DNA of 64,000 nt, taken from Bolinopsis microptera (lineage: Eukaryota > Ctenophora > Tentaculata > Lobata > Bolinopsidae). Under the pieces are notes generated by a model. That model searched no databases and was not told the origin of the DNA. It saw nothing but the letters and a program-made list of their open reading frames with translations. Below, piece by piece: positions 11,701 through 21,942 of the stretch. The position numbers and the translations under genes are program-made. Position 1 is the stretch's first letter. Each line of letters begins with the position of its first letter. Location of the stretch: contig NC_087074.1 in the NCBI RefSeq assembly GCF_026151205.1, positions 8,845,726 to 8,909,725 of the forward strand, given 5' to 3'.

Positions 11701-14700
11701 CTTCTCGTCAGTCTTCTTCATCCTCAGTCCTCCCCAAGTCCGCCTCCTCCTCAGTCCTCCCCCAGTCCCCCTCCTCCTCCTATTTAGTCCTCCTCCTGAT
11801 CCTCCTCCTCCTCAGTTCTCCTCAGTCCTCCTCCTTCTCAGTCCTCCTCAATCCTCTTCCTGAGTCCTCCTCCTGAGTCCTCCTCCTCCTCCTCCTCCTG
11901 AGTCCTCCTCCTGGGTCCTCCTGCTCCTGGGTCCTCCTCCTCCTAGGTCCTCCTCCTGAGTCCTTCTCCTCCTCCTCCTCAGTCATCCTCCTCAGTCATC
12001 CTCCTCAGCCATCCTCCTCAGCCATCCTCCTCAGTACTCCTCAGTCGTCCTCCTTCTCAGTCCTCCTCAGTCCTCTTCCTGAGTCGTCCTCCTGAGTCCT
12101 CATCCTCCTCCTCCTCCTCCTGAGTCCTCCTCCTGGGTCATCCTCCTCCTAGATCGTCCTCCTTCTCCAATCATACATCTACGTCTCCAGTGTCTCCAAT
12201 GTCTCCAATGTCTCCAAAAGCTTTGTCTCCAATGTCCCCAATGTCTCCAATGTCTCCAAAAGCTGTGTCTCCAATGTCTCCAATGTCTCCAATGTCTCCA
12301 GGACATGTCTCTGCACCCTATCTTTTCAAAAAAGACAAGAGACGTTGTAGACATTGGAGACATGTCACCCCCCTATATACACATAATTGTATAATTTACT
12401 AATATAATCATTCATATAATAGGAAAAAGCATGTCGGCCAACCACAAGTACACAGTAGTGGTCAATGGGTTGGAATTGCGGGACTGATTACAGGTAGTAG
12501 CGAATGCTATTGATGCCAAGTATAACGGGACGTCAGAAACTGGGAAGGAGTGGGCAGAGTATTTGGGGGATGAACATTACAGTCAGACTTCAGTCGGGAC
12601 CCAAGGAAATGGCTTACAGCCCGACCAATACTCATTAGAAGGGTGGCTGTCACGATATGGTCCGGAATGTTACACGGAACAGTTGGAAGAGGCGGGATTT
12701 GGATCACCCAGTAATTTCCAGTGTGTTCAGGAAAGTGACCTGGACAAGTTGGAAATATTTGACAAATGTCATCGGCTGACTATCCTGCATGCAGCCAAAC
12801 GGATCCTTATTAGAGGAGTAGCTAATATCGTGAAGGGAGAATGTTAGAATCCACGAAAATAACATCCCCTGGCCCTCCTCGTCAGGAAACACAGATTGTA
12901 TTGATACTTTTATAATGGACAATGGTACATAAATGAATTTATATATTTCTGAATAAGTTTCAATGTTCCATTTATTTAATATTATACAGCTAAATTAATA
13001 TTATTCAGCTAATTTATTAAATTACTTTTGCAGATATTTTAATTTTATTCTCTCGATAATTGAAAGGTTTTATTTTACCCAGCCTTGATATTGCTCGGTA
13101 GTTTTGAATTTCAATTGTTTTTATCATTTAATCAGTTTTTTAGTTTTCTTAAGTTTGTTTTATACAATTTAACTAGCATGTGGATTGGGCTGCTGTGATT
13201 ACTTTATTAACTACTAGAAAGCCCGTGGTAACAGGGACGAAGCTAGTAGTATTCTTTGAAAGAAAGTTTTAATCGCTTCAAAAAATATCCATCTCAACCG
13301 AAGATACAGCCGATTTAAATATAAAACACTTCAAAAGTTTAAACACAACGTAATTACCACAAAACCAATCAAAATGACGTTAAAACAATCTTTGCACGTG
13401 CATGTGTGCATTAAAACACCGTTGCTATGGAACCTTTTGGTTGTTACCTAAATTCATATTTTTCATCTAATTTGCACGTGGGCGGTCGTACAGACATACA
13501 GACAGAAACAATTCTTTGAATTTTAGTAGAGATGTAGTACAGTATCTCTGTAACCAGCGAGGTTTTTCCAAGACCTCTATATTTAACCAATATCCTTATC
13601 AGTTAAGCAGTTTTTTTTTTTTTTTTTTTTTTAGAGAGGCTGGGCCTGGTTGGCCCACGAGAGGATAGCATATGAATGCTTTGCCTACCTCTGGGGTATG
13701 GCAGTCCTGTGGGAGGATGCCAGTGGAATCAAGATGTGTAATCAAGGATGATGGTAAGTGTTGTGGGGTGTGTCATAGATAAACGCTTAAGTGGTGGTTG
13801 AGTGTGGAAGAGAGAGGCGAAATAAGACGGCGTTAAAGTAGTCGCTATGTTACACCTGTCTGGTCCAACTCCTCTGGCACCACTAAGCGTTTAGTGTGGT
13901 TTGTAAAGTTGACAATGGTGGAGATGTGTTGGTTGTCGAATATGTCATTGACAGAGAGGTAGTAGTCCCGGAAATATTGACCTCTTATTTGGGCAATAGC
14001 CGGGCACTGTCCGAGAAAGTGTGAGACAGTCTCCTCTTCGTCGCCGCATTTAGGACAAGCACTTGTGTCTGATTTGCGAATGGTGTGTAGGTGTTTGTTG
14101 AGGCCACAATGTCCCGTGATGAGGTGCACTGCAGTTCTATAATTTTGTCTGTTGTTACTGAGTGTAGTGTTGAGATTTTTGATGATGTTGATGTTTTTAT
14201 GTCCAAGTGTCAGTTTAGTGTGTCTGGGACCATCAGTAATCCATGATTCTTGATTAAGTTTTGTGACTTTGTCGTTGATCAGGCGTTTGATGTAAGATTG
14301 TGGAATTGGGCAATTCAAAGTGGATTCACTGGTTGTACCATTTTTGGCCAGCTCGTCTGCTTTTTCATTACCCCACAATCCAATGTGTGCAGCTATCCAT
14401 CTGATCTCTAAGGTGTTAGTGGATCCGAGTGTATTGAGGGTGTCGTAACAGTCTCTAGTAGTCCTACTCCTCGTTGAAGGTGAGGATATGGCTTGAATAG
14501 AGGAGAGACTGTCTGACCATATGATGATGTGTGTGTTTGTATAAGTTGATAGATATTTGCAAGCTTCGATGATGGCAGTGAGTTCTGTTTGATAAACGGT
14601 GCAATAATCGGGAAGCTTGAATGATCTTTCATCTAGTGTAGTGTTGTTGTTGTCTGTGGTGATAATATAACCAGCCCCGCTACCTGAGTCTGTGCGTGAC

Positions 14701-17009
14701 CCGTCTGTGTAGCAGGTGATGGTTTCACTGGGGATGTTGTCGATGGTGTTTTGGAGTGAGCCTCTATAACCAATGTTGTCAGCTCCAGGAGTGGTGACCG
14801 TGAAGCGTCGTTCAAGCATCATGGTTGGTATAGATAGGTCTCTCTCTGCTTTGGGTGGTATGTTGAGATCTACCATGAATTGTTTGTTGATAGTGGTGTG
14901 AGTTGTGATGGTACCTTTTCTGGGGGCGATAGTTTCGAGGGTTAGGCTTCCATAAGCTTGAAGCCTGGCTGTGCCCTTTGCTGCTTCACCTCTCAGGAAA
15001 AGTATGATATCTGGAGTGTTAGTGAGGTGGTTCAGTGCGATGAAGGGAGTACTAGGCATGGCACCAGACATCATTCTCAATGCCAATGCCTGAACTCGTT
15101 TGAACTAACAGTTAAGCAGTTATGATGAACCGTGTCAATTTTGAGCTCTTAATTTGCTTAACGGCGACTGCATTAGTTATAATGATCTTCAACTTTTATT
15201 TCACTAAGTTTATGAATTTACATAGTTACCAATTAGAATTTTTTTAATTTTACAATGATATGTGCAGGATGTCAGATCATTCTCTTTTTAAACTAAGCTG
15301 ATATTATTCCAACACCTCGAGATTTGACTGTCAAGTTTTCCTGCTATTTACAGCCATCCTGATCGTCAGTGAAAGGTATAGTTTATCGTTATTATGTTAT
15401 TACATAATCTTAAAACTCTATGATAGCACAATGAATGTACGAGAAATTAAACGCAGAGTTCGTGGAAGAATTGGGAGGGGGTGTGTCATCGACACTATTT
15501 TTAATTTTGTAATATAATACCGTGACACAGTGACTCTTTGTTTGAGCGATAACTTTTATGAAACATCATTAGAATTTTATTCAGTTATTAATTCATTACG
15601 ATTAGTATCACTAGATTTAATGATATAGATTATCATAGCCCTATTTTCAGTGTTGACACTGTGAATGGAATCTGTTGTTTTAAAAAAATTATTTATCAAT
15701 CAGCTGTTTTATATTTCTATGAATTATAATTTATTATTGTAATGATCAAATGTATCAATTATTTATCGGTTGTACCTATGTTATATGACTGTTTTACTCT
15801 TGTCATGGGCATTCCTATATTCCTACATGTAATGACTAATGAACAAAAATACCAACGCATGACCTAAAAATAAACTAGTCTAGAATATTCACTCCATTGC
15901 AATTTCAACCCAAATTTGAATTTATGTTAAAAAAGTTAAACTTTCTAAGCCTGAATTTTGAAATTTAACATTAATTAATTTAACTTTTTTAACTTTTTTT
16001 AACGTGGACCCCCCCCTAGTAGTGGTGCTGTTACATTCCATTATTTGTTTTCACTGCTGTAGCAAAAAAGTTTAAAGCCATTATATTTATACATATGTTT
16101 TCGTTCCTCGCATTATAAGTACCTTTATCTCGAAAATGCGAATTTTAAAAGACGCACTCTTCAGACGATCCGCCGGTTGTGACAAAGAATCCTATCACAG
16201 AATCTGGTGACGTGTCACCCTCTGAGGAGGGAAGTGACACTGACAATCACAAAGAGGGAAGTGACACTGAAAACAGTACAGAGAAAGCACTCGTTACTGA
16301 ACAAGATGCTTCGAAACAGGAGTCAAAACTCAAAATCGGTGAGTCTATGTTTAAATGCTAATTCATCAAATTGATTTTATTCATCAATACTGATTGCTCA
16401 AAACAAACAAACAATTTTTTTTTCAATTTTAAATCGATGATGGAGGAAAAAAATAACTTTTTCAGATATGGATACTATTTGGAAGATAACAGCAATCTGC
16501 AGTGGCCTGGTTATAGGAACAGTGGTTGTGATATTATGGATCTGGTACCAGACAAAATATAAAAAGAAAAGATCTATGCCCAAGATCGTAGTTAGCAACG
16601 AGAAGCTTTTCGAGAAGACAGGGAAATTTTTAATTGAACGCGAGAAAATTGGTGAGAAACTTGGAGGATAATTTAACCAGTCCGTGGTAGTACATTCGGA
16701 CCAGAATTCGACAGAAAATGTTCAATAATCCTAATATGGAATATCCCTAATAATACCCATTTCGGTAATGATCATTGATCGTACCTTTTACATAATTCAA
16801 AAACAGCACTCAATAATCAATACCGACTCATTTATCGTTATCTACCCACAGAACCAAGTGCACCTGGTGAAGACATCCTGGCAAGAGATCAAAATGGAAA
16901 CCTAGCTGCCTTCTCAAAAGATAACAACCTGACCAGCTACTCCATCCCCAACGTTAACAACAACTCGACTCCCCCTCCTGTAGAACAGCCTGATCGGCAG
17001 GAACTTTAA
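8734..17009 (+). CDS. DSL-domain Notch ligand (Delta/Jagged-like), 5' incomplete
   Basis: Exons 8734-8889, 9126-9279, 16165-16338, 16466-16651 and 16852-17009 join in phase (0,1,1,1). The first matches the end of an MNNL domain; the second is a DSL domain with its six Cys and the YYG, RD..GHY and GW.G.NC motifs. An acidic Ser/Glu-rich stem follows, then a transmembrane helix (SGLVIGTVVVILWIWY) with basic residues behind it, and a cytoplasmic tail ending PDRQEL. It would sit in the plasma membrane and activate Notch on neighbouring cells. No EGF repeat was found, though these normally follow DSL; the 6.9-kb intron between DSL and stem exons is full of mobile elements. The signal-peptide exon was not found. 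The stop codon lies inside the target duplication of a hAT element. Confidence 0.85.
9596..12373. mobile_element. G-run/hairpin-ended element filled with satellite (element 2)
   Basis: A run of 23 G is followed by TGACATGTCTCCAATGTCT; the right end carries the exact reverse complement and a C run. TATATA flanks both sides, but it lies in a TA microsatellite so the duplication length is unclear. The 9-base unit GGAGACATT is repeated at 9669-9850 and in inverted orientation at 12184-12362, so the ends could pair over about 170 bases. A direct copy of TATCTTTTC.AAAAAGACAA is also found at each end. The middle is TCC-rich satellite. Confidence 0.8.
9851..12175. repeat. TCC/CAGTCCTCC satellite
   Basis: About 2.3 kb of pyrimidine-rich repeats built from TCC triplets and longer units such as CAGTCATCCTCCTCAG and GAGTCCTCCTCC. 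Higher-order blocks recur, for example near 9895-10200 and 10245-10560. Long ORFs here (poly-Ser, poly-Leu or poly-Glu) are by-products of the repeat. The strand asymmetry could favour triplex or slipped structures. Confidence 0.95.
12431..12847 (+). pseudogene. SAM-domain protein, intronless copy with an in-frame stop
   Basis: An ATG at 12431 opens a 139-codon frame ending with TAG at 12845-12847, broken once by TGA at 12485-12487 where a Trp would be likely. Residues from about 55 on form a sterile alpha motif: LEGWLSRYGPECYTEQLEEA, then DLDKLEIFDKCHRLTILHAA. SAM domains mediate protein-protein association. The copy is intronless and lies inside element 3, between element 2 and the LINE. 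It could be a retrocopy of a host gene; alternatively the TTACAG before 12493 is an acceptor and the second part is an exon. Confidence 0.6.
13611..15108 (-). mobile_element. 5'-truncated LINE (RNase H type) with target duplication
   Basis: On the minus strand the copy ends in a poly(A) tract (T run from 13611) and is flanked by the 13-base duplication CAGTTAAGCAGTT at 13600-13612 and 15109-15121. It keeps the 3' part of ORF2 only. The clean duplication and intact frame point to a fairly recent insertion into element 3. The fragment at 7660-7930 is from the same family. Confidence 0.92.
13845..15108 (-). CDS. LINE ORF2 C-terminus with RNase H domain
   Basis: The frame is open from the 5' truncation point to the stop at 13845, about 420 residues. 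It contains a type I RNase H: CYTDGSRTDSGSGAGYI (first Asp), QTELTAIIEA (Glu), WSDSLSSIQAI (Asp) and HIGLWGNEKADELAK (His/Asp). A zinc-knuckle follows: CPKCGDEEETVSHFLGQC. This order (RNase H then CCHC) fits Jockey/I-group non-LTR elements. The reverse transcriptase and endonuclease are missing through 5' truncation, so the copy is inactive although the remaining frame is intact. Confidence 0.9.
16024..16164 (+). other. 3' end of ligand intron 3 after element 3
   Basis: A short AT-rich intron remainder between element 3 and the acidic-stem exon of the DSL ligand, ending in the acceptor CTCTTCAG at 16157-16164. Nothing else is seen in it. Confidence 0.6.
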
Positions 17010-17010
17010 G

Positions 17011-18011
17011 CATAGATGCGGAGTTCGTTGATTTTTGGCGTAGAGTTCGTGGAGTTCGTTCAAAATTTGGAGTTCGTTAGAGTTCGTTGGAGTTCGTTAG
17101 TCAATTTTTCAAAAAAAAAACATGGAAAATGTTTTTTTTTAAAAGTAATCAGCTCAGGATTTCTCGCATGATCTCAGATATTTATTGGGGTAAAAATAAA
17201 GAATAAAACTATAATATTTTTGTATAAATAAATAAATAACGAGCAATACAGAATGTTAAATTTTACTAACTTTCAGCAGACATAACATCGGAAATATACT
17301 TCAACAGACTTGTTGAAGCATGTTTATGGGAACAGCGAACTTCCTGTTTTGACTTACAATAACGTAGATTTCCATGAACGTAAACCAGCTTTTCAACTCT
17401 ATCAGTCGACAATCTATTCCTCTTTTTATTGAATATATACTCAAATGTCTCACTGTCTACTTTACTGCTGAAAGTTGTACCTACAATGACATTTGAATCA
17501 TCAACTATACCTATAAGTCTATACACAGTGCACTTCAATTTCAAATAGTTCAGTCTGCTGTACATGGCAAAATAAAATGTATACATCATACACAATACAT
17601 GAACACTGAATGTACAATGTACATTCGGTGTGATCACAGCTGTTTACAGCAGAAGAAAACGAAACGCAACGCCAGAAGTACAAGTTGAAGTTTTCTGCAA
17701 CGTGTCCAGGGAACGTGCGCGCGCAAACTATTGGCGCCAGAATGTTCCAGTCGATCGACCAGTCCTTGTACTGTGAAATGTACAGTGTACACGCGACGCG
17801 TGGTAGAAGTTTCGAGTACCAATATGTTTAGTTGTTTTACAATCGTATTTTATGTGTTGAATTGGCTGAATTGTAAATACAATTTCTGTTTAATTTCATT
17901 TTACGTAAGTTGTACAAAACGAACTCCTCAAGAGTTCGTAATTTTGGGTTGATGAGTTCGTAGAGTTCGTTGTCACTGAGGAGTTCGTAGAGTTCGTACG
18001 TATCATCTATG
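17011..18011 (-). mobile_element. hAT non-autonomous element, copy 1
   Basis: The 1001-bp element has termini CATAGATG / CATCTATG and is flanked by the 8-base duplication ACTTTAAG (17003-17010 and 18012-18019). Both subterminal regions carry many GAGTTCGT motifs. Inside is the C-terminal hAT dimerisation segment (17266-17637, minus strand). Copy 2 at 28551-29550 is almost identical in inverse orientation, differing visibly by about one base in a homopolymer. The duplication contains the stop codon of the DSL ligand, so its transcript now runs into the element. Confidence 0.93.
17266..17637 (-). CDS. hAT transposase C-terminal fragment
   Basis: A 123-residue frame that contains KKRNRLSTDRVEKLVYVHGN, matching the conserved end of the hAT-C dimerisation region (KRNRLS..VEKL.F...NL). 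The catalytic DDE part and the BED finger are absent, so this copy cannot move by itself and would need a full-length relative elsewhere in the genome. The same ORF is at 28925-29296. Confidence 0.8.
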   Translation of the reverse strand: MITPNVHCTFSVHVLCMMYTFYFAMYSRLNYLKLKCTVYRLIGIVDDSNVIVGTTFSSKVDSETFEYIFNKKRNRLSTDRVEKLVYVHGNLRYCKSKQEVRCSHKHASTSLLKYISDVMSAES

Positions 18012-18221
18012 ACTTTAAGAGAACAGCCAACAGTAGCCCGCTAACTGCGCCATCTTACCTGCACTACAACTGGAGTGTGAGGCTTCAAAGTGGGAGGTTA
18101 GAGGTGGTGTCTCATTATTCATTATCGAGGATGAGACAAAGATATTCAGCTAATAGATACTACTGTCTTATAGAGGCATTCCCCGTCTGAGCAGGATTTT
18201 TGCACTAACATATCTCTGTAG

Positions 18222-18346
18222 AATTCCTTATTCCACAAAAACACATTACGGTGGATTTGAGGCGATTGACAACAGAAGTGGAGTCACGATTTTGTAAATT
18301 TGTACGGCTTTATGAAATCAGGTTCCCAAACTATCCTTCCTTGTTT
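18222..18346 (+). CDS. Candidate internal exon, unknown protein
   Basis: Flanked by an acceptor (CTCTGTAG) and a good donor (GTGAGT), this 125-base segment is open in one frame and ends in phase 0. It reads FLIPQKHITVDLRRLTTEVE, continuing to RLYEIRFPNYPSLF. I do not recognise the protein and could not find partner exons. It lies just downstream of hAT copy 1. Confidence 0.3.
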
Positions 18347-18722
18347 GTGAGTATTTACTATGAAATTATAATTATTAAGACATTTATTGGGAGTGTTCAG
18401 TCACATGTATTTAACAGTCTGTATGTGCATTGTGCATTTATAAAACTGAATAGTTAAGTATTGCTATTTGCTAATAGTAATAGGTAGTATGTAATATTGA
18501 CAGTTAATATCCCAAAGATAATTTTGCATTCATTTTCCAAATCTAGTTACGAAATAAAGGTATTTTCATTACCAATGCGTATATAAAGAAACGTTCTATC
18601 AACCTTTTTCTAAATGTCCCTCTTGAAAGTTTAAAATCGGAATTCCCTATTCCGATTAAATTTTCCGATCGTCCGGGAACTTGTGTACTTTAGATTTTGG
18701 AATGAGCAGTGAGCACCTTTAC

Positions 18723-18820
18723 CTCACGGGTAATCTTGTGACGTTGCTCCCACTTTCCTTATGCTGATTTGATCCATTGAGATCTGATCCATCGATACGT
18801 GATTGACTATTTGAGGACAT
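18723..18820 (-). CDS. Candidate first exon, unknown protein
   Basis: An ATG at 18820 opens a frame reading MSSNSQSRIDGSDLNGSNQH, then a donor AG|GTAAAG at 18723. The segment is less AT-rich than its surroundings. No second exon was identified, so this may be chance. Confidence 0.22.
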
Positions 18821-18823
18821 GAT

Positions 18824-19841
18824 CGTGCTAGCCGTACAGTACACCGGTACACTAACAAGCTGTAACAAGCCGTCGATCACAACACAGCCTACAGTACACA
18901 TAGGAGAGCGGTATGGAGATCAGTCATCGCAATCCACAATAGCAACCAATCTTCAGTTTACTCCTCGACGCAATCAAGGCTCGGAGCAACCCTGTCCTGA
19001 ACCAATTTATATAACATTTAAACTATTGCTAAAAAAGTGTAGTAGTGTAAAAGGGCCTTAAAAAGTGTCTGTAAAAGAGCCTTAAAAAGCCTTAAAAAGT
19101 GTAGTGTAAAAGGGCCTTAAAAAGTGTCTGTAAAAGAGCCTTAAAAAGCCTTAAAAAGTGTAAAAAAGTGAACTTTTTGTCTCACCAAAGGTAGGTTTTA
19201 CCCCTCTTTTGCCTTTGGAAATGTACTATGTGAAGACTGATGAAAAATAATAGAAAAAAAAGAAGATATTGAGAAGATAAATTGGTTAAGTGTAATTTAA
19301 GGTGTAAAAAGTGTAATTCAGTTTAATTTATTGTAAAAAAGTATAATTTAGTGTACCTTTTTTACTACACTTTTTAATTTTACTACACCATACTGATACA
19401 CCAAAAAAGGCAAAAGTGTAGTGTAAAAAAGTGTAATGAGCCGGCGTATATCATTTACACCAACTCCTTTTGAAAATAAAACAATTTATAAGCATCAGAT
19501 TTTCCCGCTCCTCCGTGTAGAAATCACATTTAGACTTTAGAGTCGTATACAGTGGGCTAGCATTTCCAAACTGTGACTATTTTGAATGTGCCAGGACTGA
19601 TTCATGCTCATTATTTTGAAATAATTTTACTCCAAATTAGAACAAGGAAGTTATTTTCATAAACAATTATAATCACGAAATAATTGTAAGCACAAAAATT
19701 ATCAACTCGAATGAGCTGTTCTTGATCTGAAATATTGTTTATCGAAATCTTGACATCATCATTAATTTCTAAGCTAGAACGTTGTGAAATTGATAAACTG
19801 ATTGCTGTATATAACTATAATTATAAAACCAGCATACTTCA
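18824..19841. repeat. Region with GTGTAAAA / CCTTAAAAAG tandem repeats
   Basis: No convincing gene. A unit of about 58 bases (GTAGTGTAAAAGGGCCTTAA ... GCCTTAAAAAGT) is present twice in tandem at about 19040-19160. Shorter related and inverted pieces (TTTTTACTACACTTTTT, AAAAGTGTAGTGTAAAAAAG) follow up to 19435. The outer inverted pieces suggest a small decayed MITE. The rest, up to the 3' end of the GalNAc-transferase, is plain AT-rich sequence. Confidence 0.6.
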
Positions 19842-21596
19842 CTATGGTATCAAATCTGGGAGGAAGACTGTTTTAAAACGAAGTTTTTGATTAGGACTGT
19901 TTCTAGTGCATTTTTTAAAAGCTAATGTTGCGTCCTCAGGTTTGAACGTAAGACAAGTATCTTGAGCCTTGTTGGACAATTGTTCAGTAAGGATAGAATA
20001 ATGGAACTTCTGATGTCCCTCTAGATGGTGACATAAGGATAATCTGGTAGGAGTCCCGCCGATGTCAAAACACCTCTGCTTACCCCACCTGAGCTCAAAC
20101 CTCTTAGTAAGTCTGAGCTGGTTAACAAACGGCTGAGAACTGTCGCAGGGATGAAGTTTAAAAACATCATCACCCTCAACCTTGATGCATTGCTCACCAA
20201 ACATCAACCCTACAGCAATGTGGGTTTTAGAGGAGAAGCTCTCTATAACAGGATCCATCAAATGTTCCCTGATCCACTCCCAATCTCTATCACATTTCAA
20301 GTCTTGTAACAGTTTCTTATTCTCTGCAACAGCCCGCTCATCAGCATATGGATATCCAGGTCTCCCCTTCAAAAACTCCTCAAACTGATGATCATCTAGA
20401 TAAGATTTAGCAACGGTTACAACATTACTAGTCTTGGATGCGTGGACACGATCTCCGTGGATCTCTGGATTCCTAGAAGCAGCAAAGTGAAGACATCTAG
20501 AGCAGGGAACTCCCCAGATCTCCCCGCCACACATCAGATTCTTAAGAGACAGCTCTATATTCTCACCTCCCCACCCCACCAGTCCTTTTCCGAAATAATC
20601 TATTTCCTCTAGTCGCCGCTTAGTCATTAGAAATGCTCCACCCAAAATACCAGGTATCTGCCAAGGCACTGTTCCAGTGAAATATTTGATGACCCATACC
20701 CAGTTGAGATATGCGTCATATCCAAGACCATGACCATCGTAATCATCGTGAACCATCCTGAAGGTCTCGAAGAAATCAAACACTGGAGCAGCTATAGCAC
20801 GGTAATTTCTATCAGAGATTTGCAGTAGTGGCTCCAGAAATCCTTTCTTCATCTCAACATGACTATCCAGAACAAGTAAAGTGTCACCTCTAGCCTTCTT
20901 AGCTGCAAAAACCCTCGAATAAATCAGTCCCTTGTTAGTCTCAAACCTGAAATACCTGACAGAGACAGTAAATTGAGAAACAAGGGGCTCCACCCTCTCC
21001 AGGTCCGGATAAGAAGTGAAATTGCTGGCATCATCCACCAATATCAGCTCACATAAGTTATGCGGAGGAATAGCAGCTAGGATGGTGTAGATAGAGCGGA
21101 GCAGAAGAGAGAGGACCTCGTTATGATAATTCAGGACAACGGAGACAGTGGTGTTACTGGTGGGGTAAGTGATGTTCTCGCACCCAGGGGGTCTGTAGTC
21201 TGGAATATTCCGGAGCAGAGGTAGAGAGTCTACATAACTTTCATTGTACCCCTCTCTTGTATCAAAATAGGGCTTATCAAGTTTCTTGAACATAGCACTG
21301 TACTGGATGTTTGATTCCAGTTCTAAGCGTTGTATATATGAGGCATCCGTTTCAAAATATAGTTTTGATTTCGGGTCGGGCTTGGAAACTAAAACATCGC
21401 TACCGTGAACCAAAAAATTCTTAGTTTGATTAGTGATAGTTTCGTTTCTTTTTTTAGACCAAACCCCTGACGTCCAGTACATAAAACCCTCCTCAAAAGC
21501 TGAGATGCTGTAGAAAATACCCGCACAAAACAACAGAGATATACCAGTGCAGCAGAGGACAGTTCGAGTAAAACATCTTCTTCTTTGTAGTCGCAT
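19842..21596 (-). CDS. Polypeptide N-acetylgalactosaminyltransferase
   Basis: A 584-residue uninterrupted coding exon. The start is taken at 21596 because an acceptor (CCTTTTAG) lies at 21601-21602 just upstream; a 5' untranslated exon is likely. It is a Golgi type II membrane protein: basic MRLQRRRC, then a signal anchor (TVLCCTGISLLFCAGIFYSI), stem, GT-A catalytic domain with VVLNYHNE, the metal-binding DSH (about residues 244-246) and WGGEN (about 342-346), and a C-terminal ricin-type lectin domain (about 445-584). It transfers GalNAc from UDP-GalNAc to Ser/Thr, starting mucin-type O-glycans. In the lectin repeats the usual QxW is replaced by Q with Leu, Phe or Tyr, so sugar binding may be weak. 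Confidence 0.95.
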   Translation of the reverse strand: MRLQRRRCFTRTVLCCTGISLLFCAGIFYSISAFEEGFMYWTSGVWSKKRNETITNQTKNFLVHGSDVLVSKPDPKSKLYFETDASYIQRLELESNIQYSAMFKKLDKPYFDTREGYNESYVDSLPLLRNIPDYRPPGCENITYPTSNTTVSVVLNYHNEVLSLLLRSIYTILAAIPPHNLCELILVDDASNFTSYPDLERVEPLVSQFTVSVRYFRFETNKGLIYSRVFAAKKARGDTLLVLDSHVEMKKGFLEPLLQISDRNYRAIAAPVFDFFETFRMVHDDYDGHGLGYDAYLNWVWVIKYFTGTVPWQIPGILGGAFLMTKRRLEEIDYFGKGLVGWGGENIELSLKNLMCGGEIWGVPCSRCLHFAASRNPEIHGDRVHASKTSNVVTVAKSYLDDHQFEEFLKGRPGYPYADERAVAENKKLLQDLKCDRDWEWIREHLMDPVIESFSSKTHIAVGLMFGEQCIKVEGDDVFKLHPCDSSQPFVNQLRLTKRFELRWGKQRCFDIGGTPTRLSLCHHLEGHQKFHYSILTEQLSNKAQDTCLTFKPEDATLAFKKCTRNSPNQKLRFKTVFLPDLIP

Positions 21597-21942
21597 TCCT
21601 CTAAAAGGTAAAACATTGAAATGAAAGGTCAAATTCAACGATTAAAGTACCATCAAAATATGGTTTTGAGCTGTAAACGTTTTATCGTCATCGTTATTAA
21701 TTGCAATGATGGGGCACTGCTTGAACTGGTGAACGAATGATTAACACTAACAGGAAAAAGAGAGTATAAAAAGTGAGTAGATGCAGACGTTTGATGATGT
21801 TTGAAGGCTCGTGTTACTGTTACGCCGCCCCACATAGACTAGTGTCTAGCTTGATTAGTGGGCTCGGTATAAGTATGAAGTAGAACAGACTATTCTACAA
21901 GTACATGTAGCTGTTTCATTTAGAACGTACAGGATATACAGG

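Larger units (their letters stand above)
9321..16016. mobile_element. G-run/hairpin-ended transposon (element 3), with nested inserts
   Basis: The left end is eight G followed by TCCACGTTAAAAAAG; the right end is its exact reverse complement with eight C. The 7-base TAGTAGT flanks it at 9314-9320 and 16017-16023. Both ends extend about 100 bases as near-palindromes (GTTAAAAAAGTTAAA ... TTTAACTTTTTTAAC). Inside are element 2, a SAM-domain ORF and a truncated LINE. No transposase was recognised, so it is probably non-autonomous and grew by nested insertions. Termini resemble those of element 1. Confidence 0.75.

Noticed and set aside
12485-12487. TGA in the SAM ORF as a selenocysteine codon
   Set aside because: No SECIS-like hairpin was seen and the site is better explained by a TGG to TGA change in a decaying copy.
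9280-16164. EGF-repeat exons in the DSL ligand intron
   Set aside because: I looked for Cys-rich splice-bounded segments between the DSL and stem exons and found only mobile elements and satellite.
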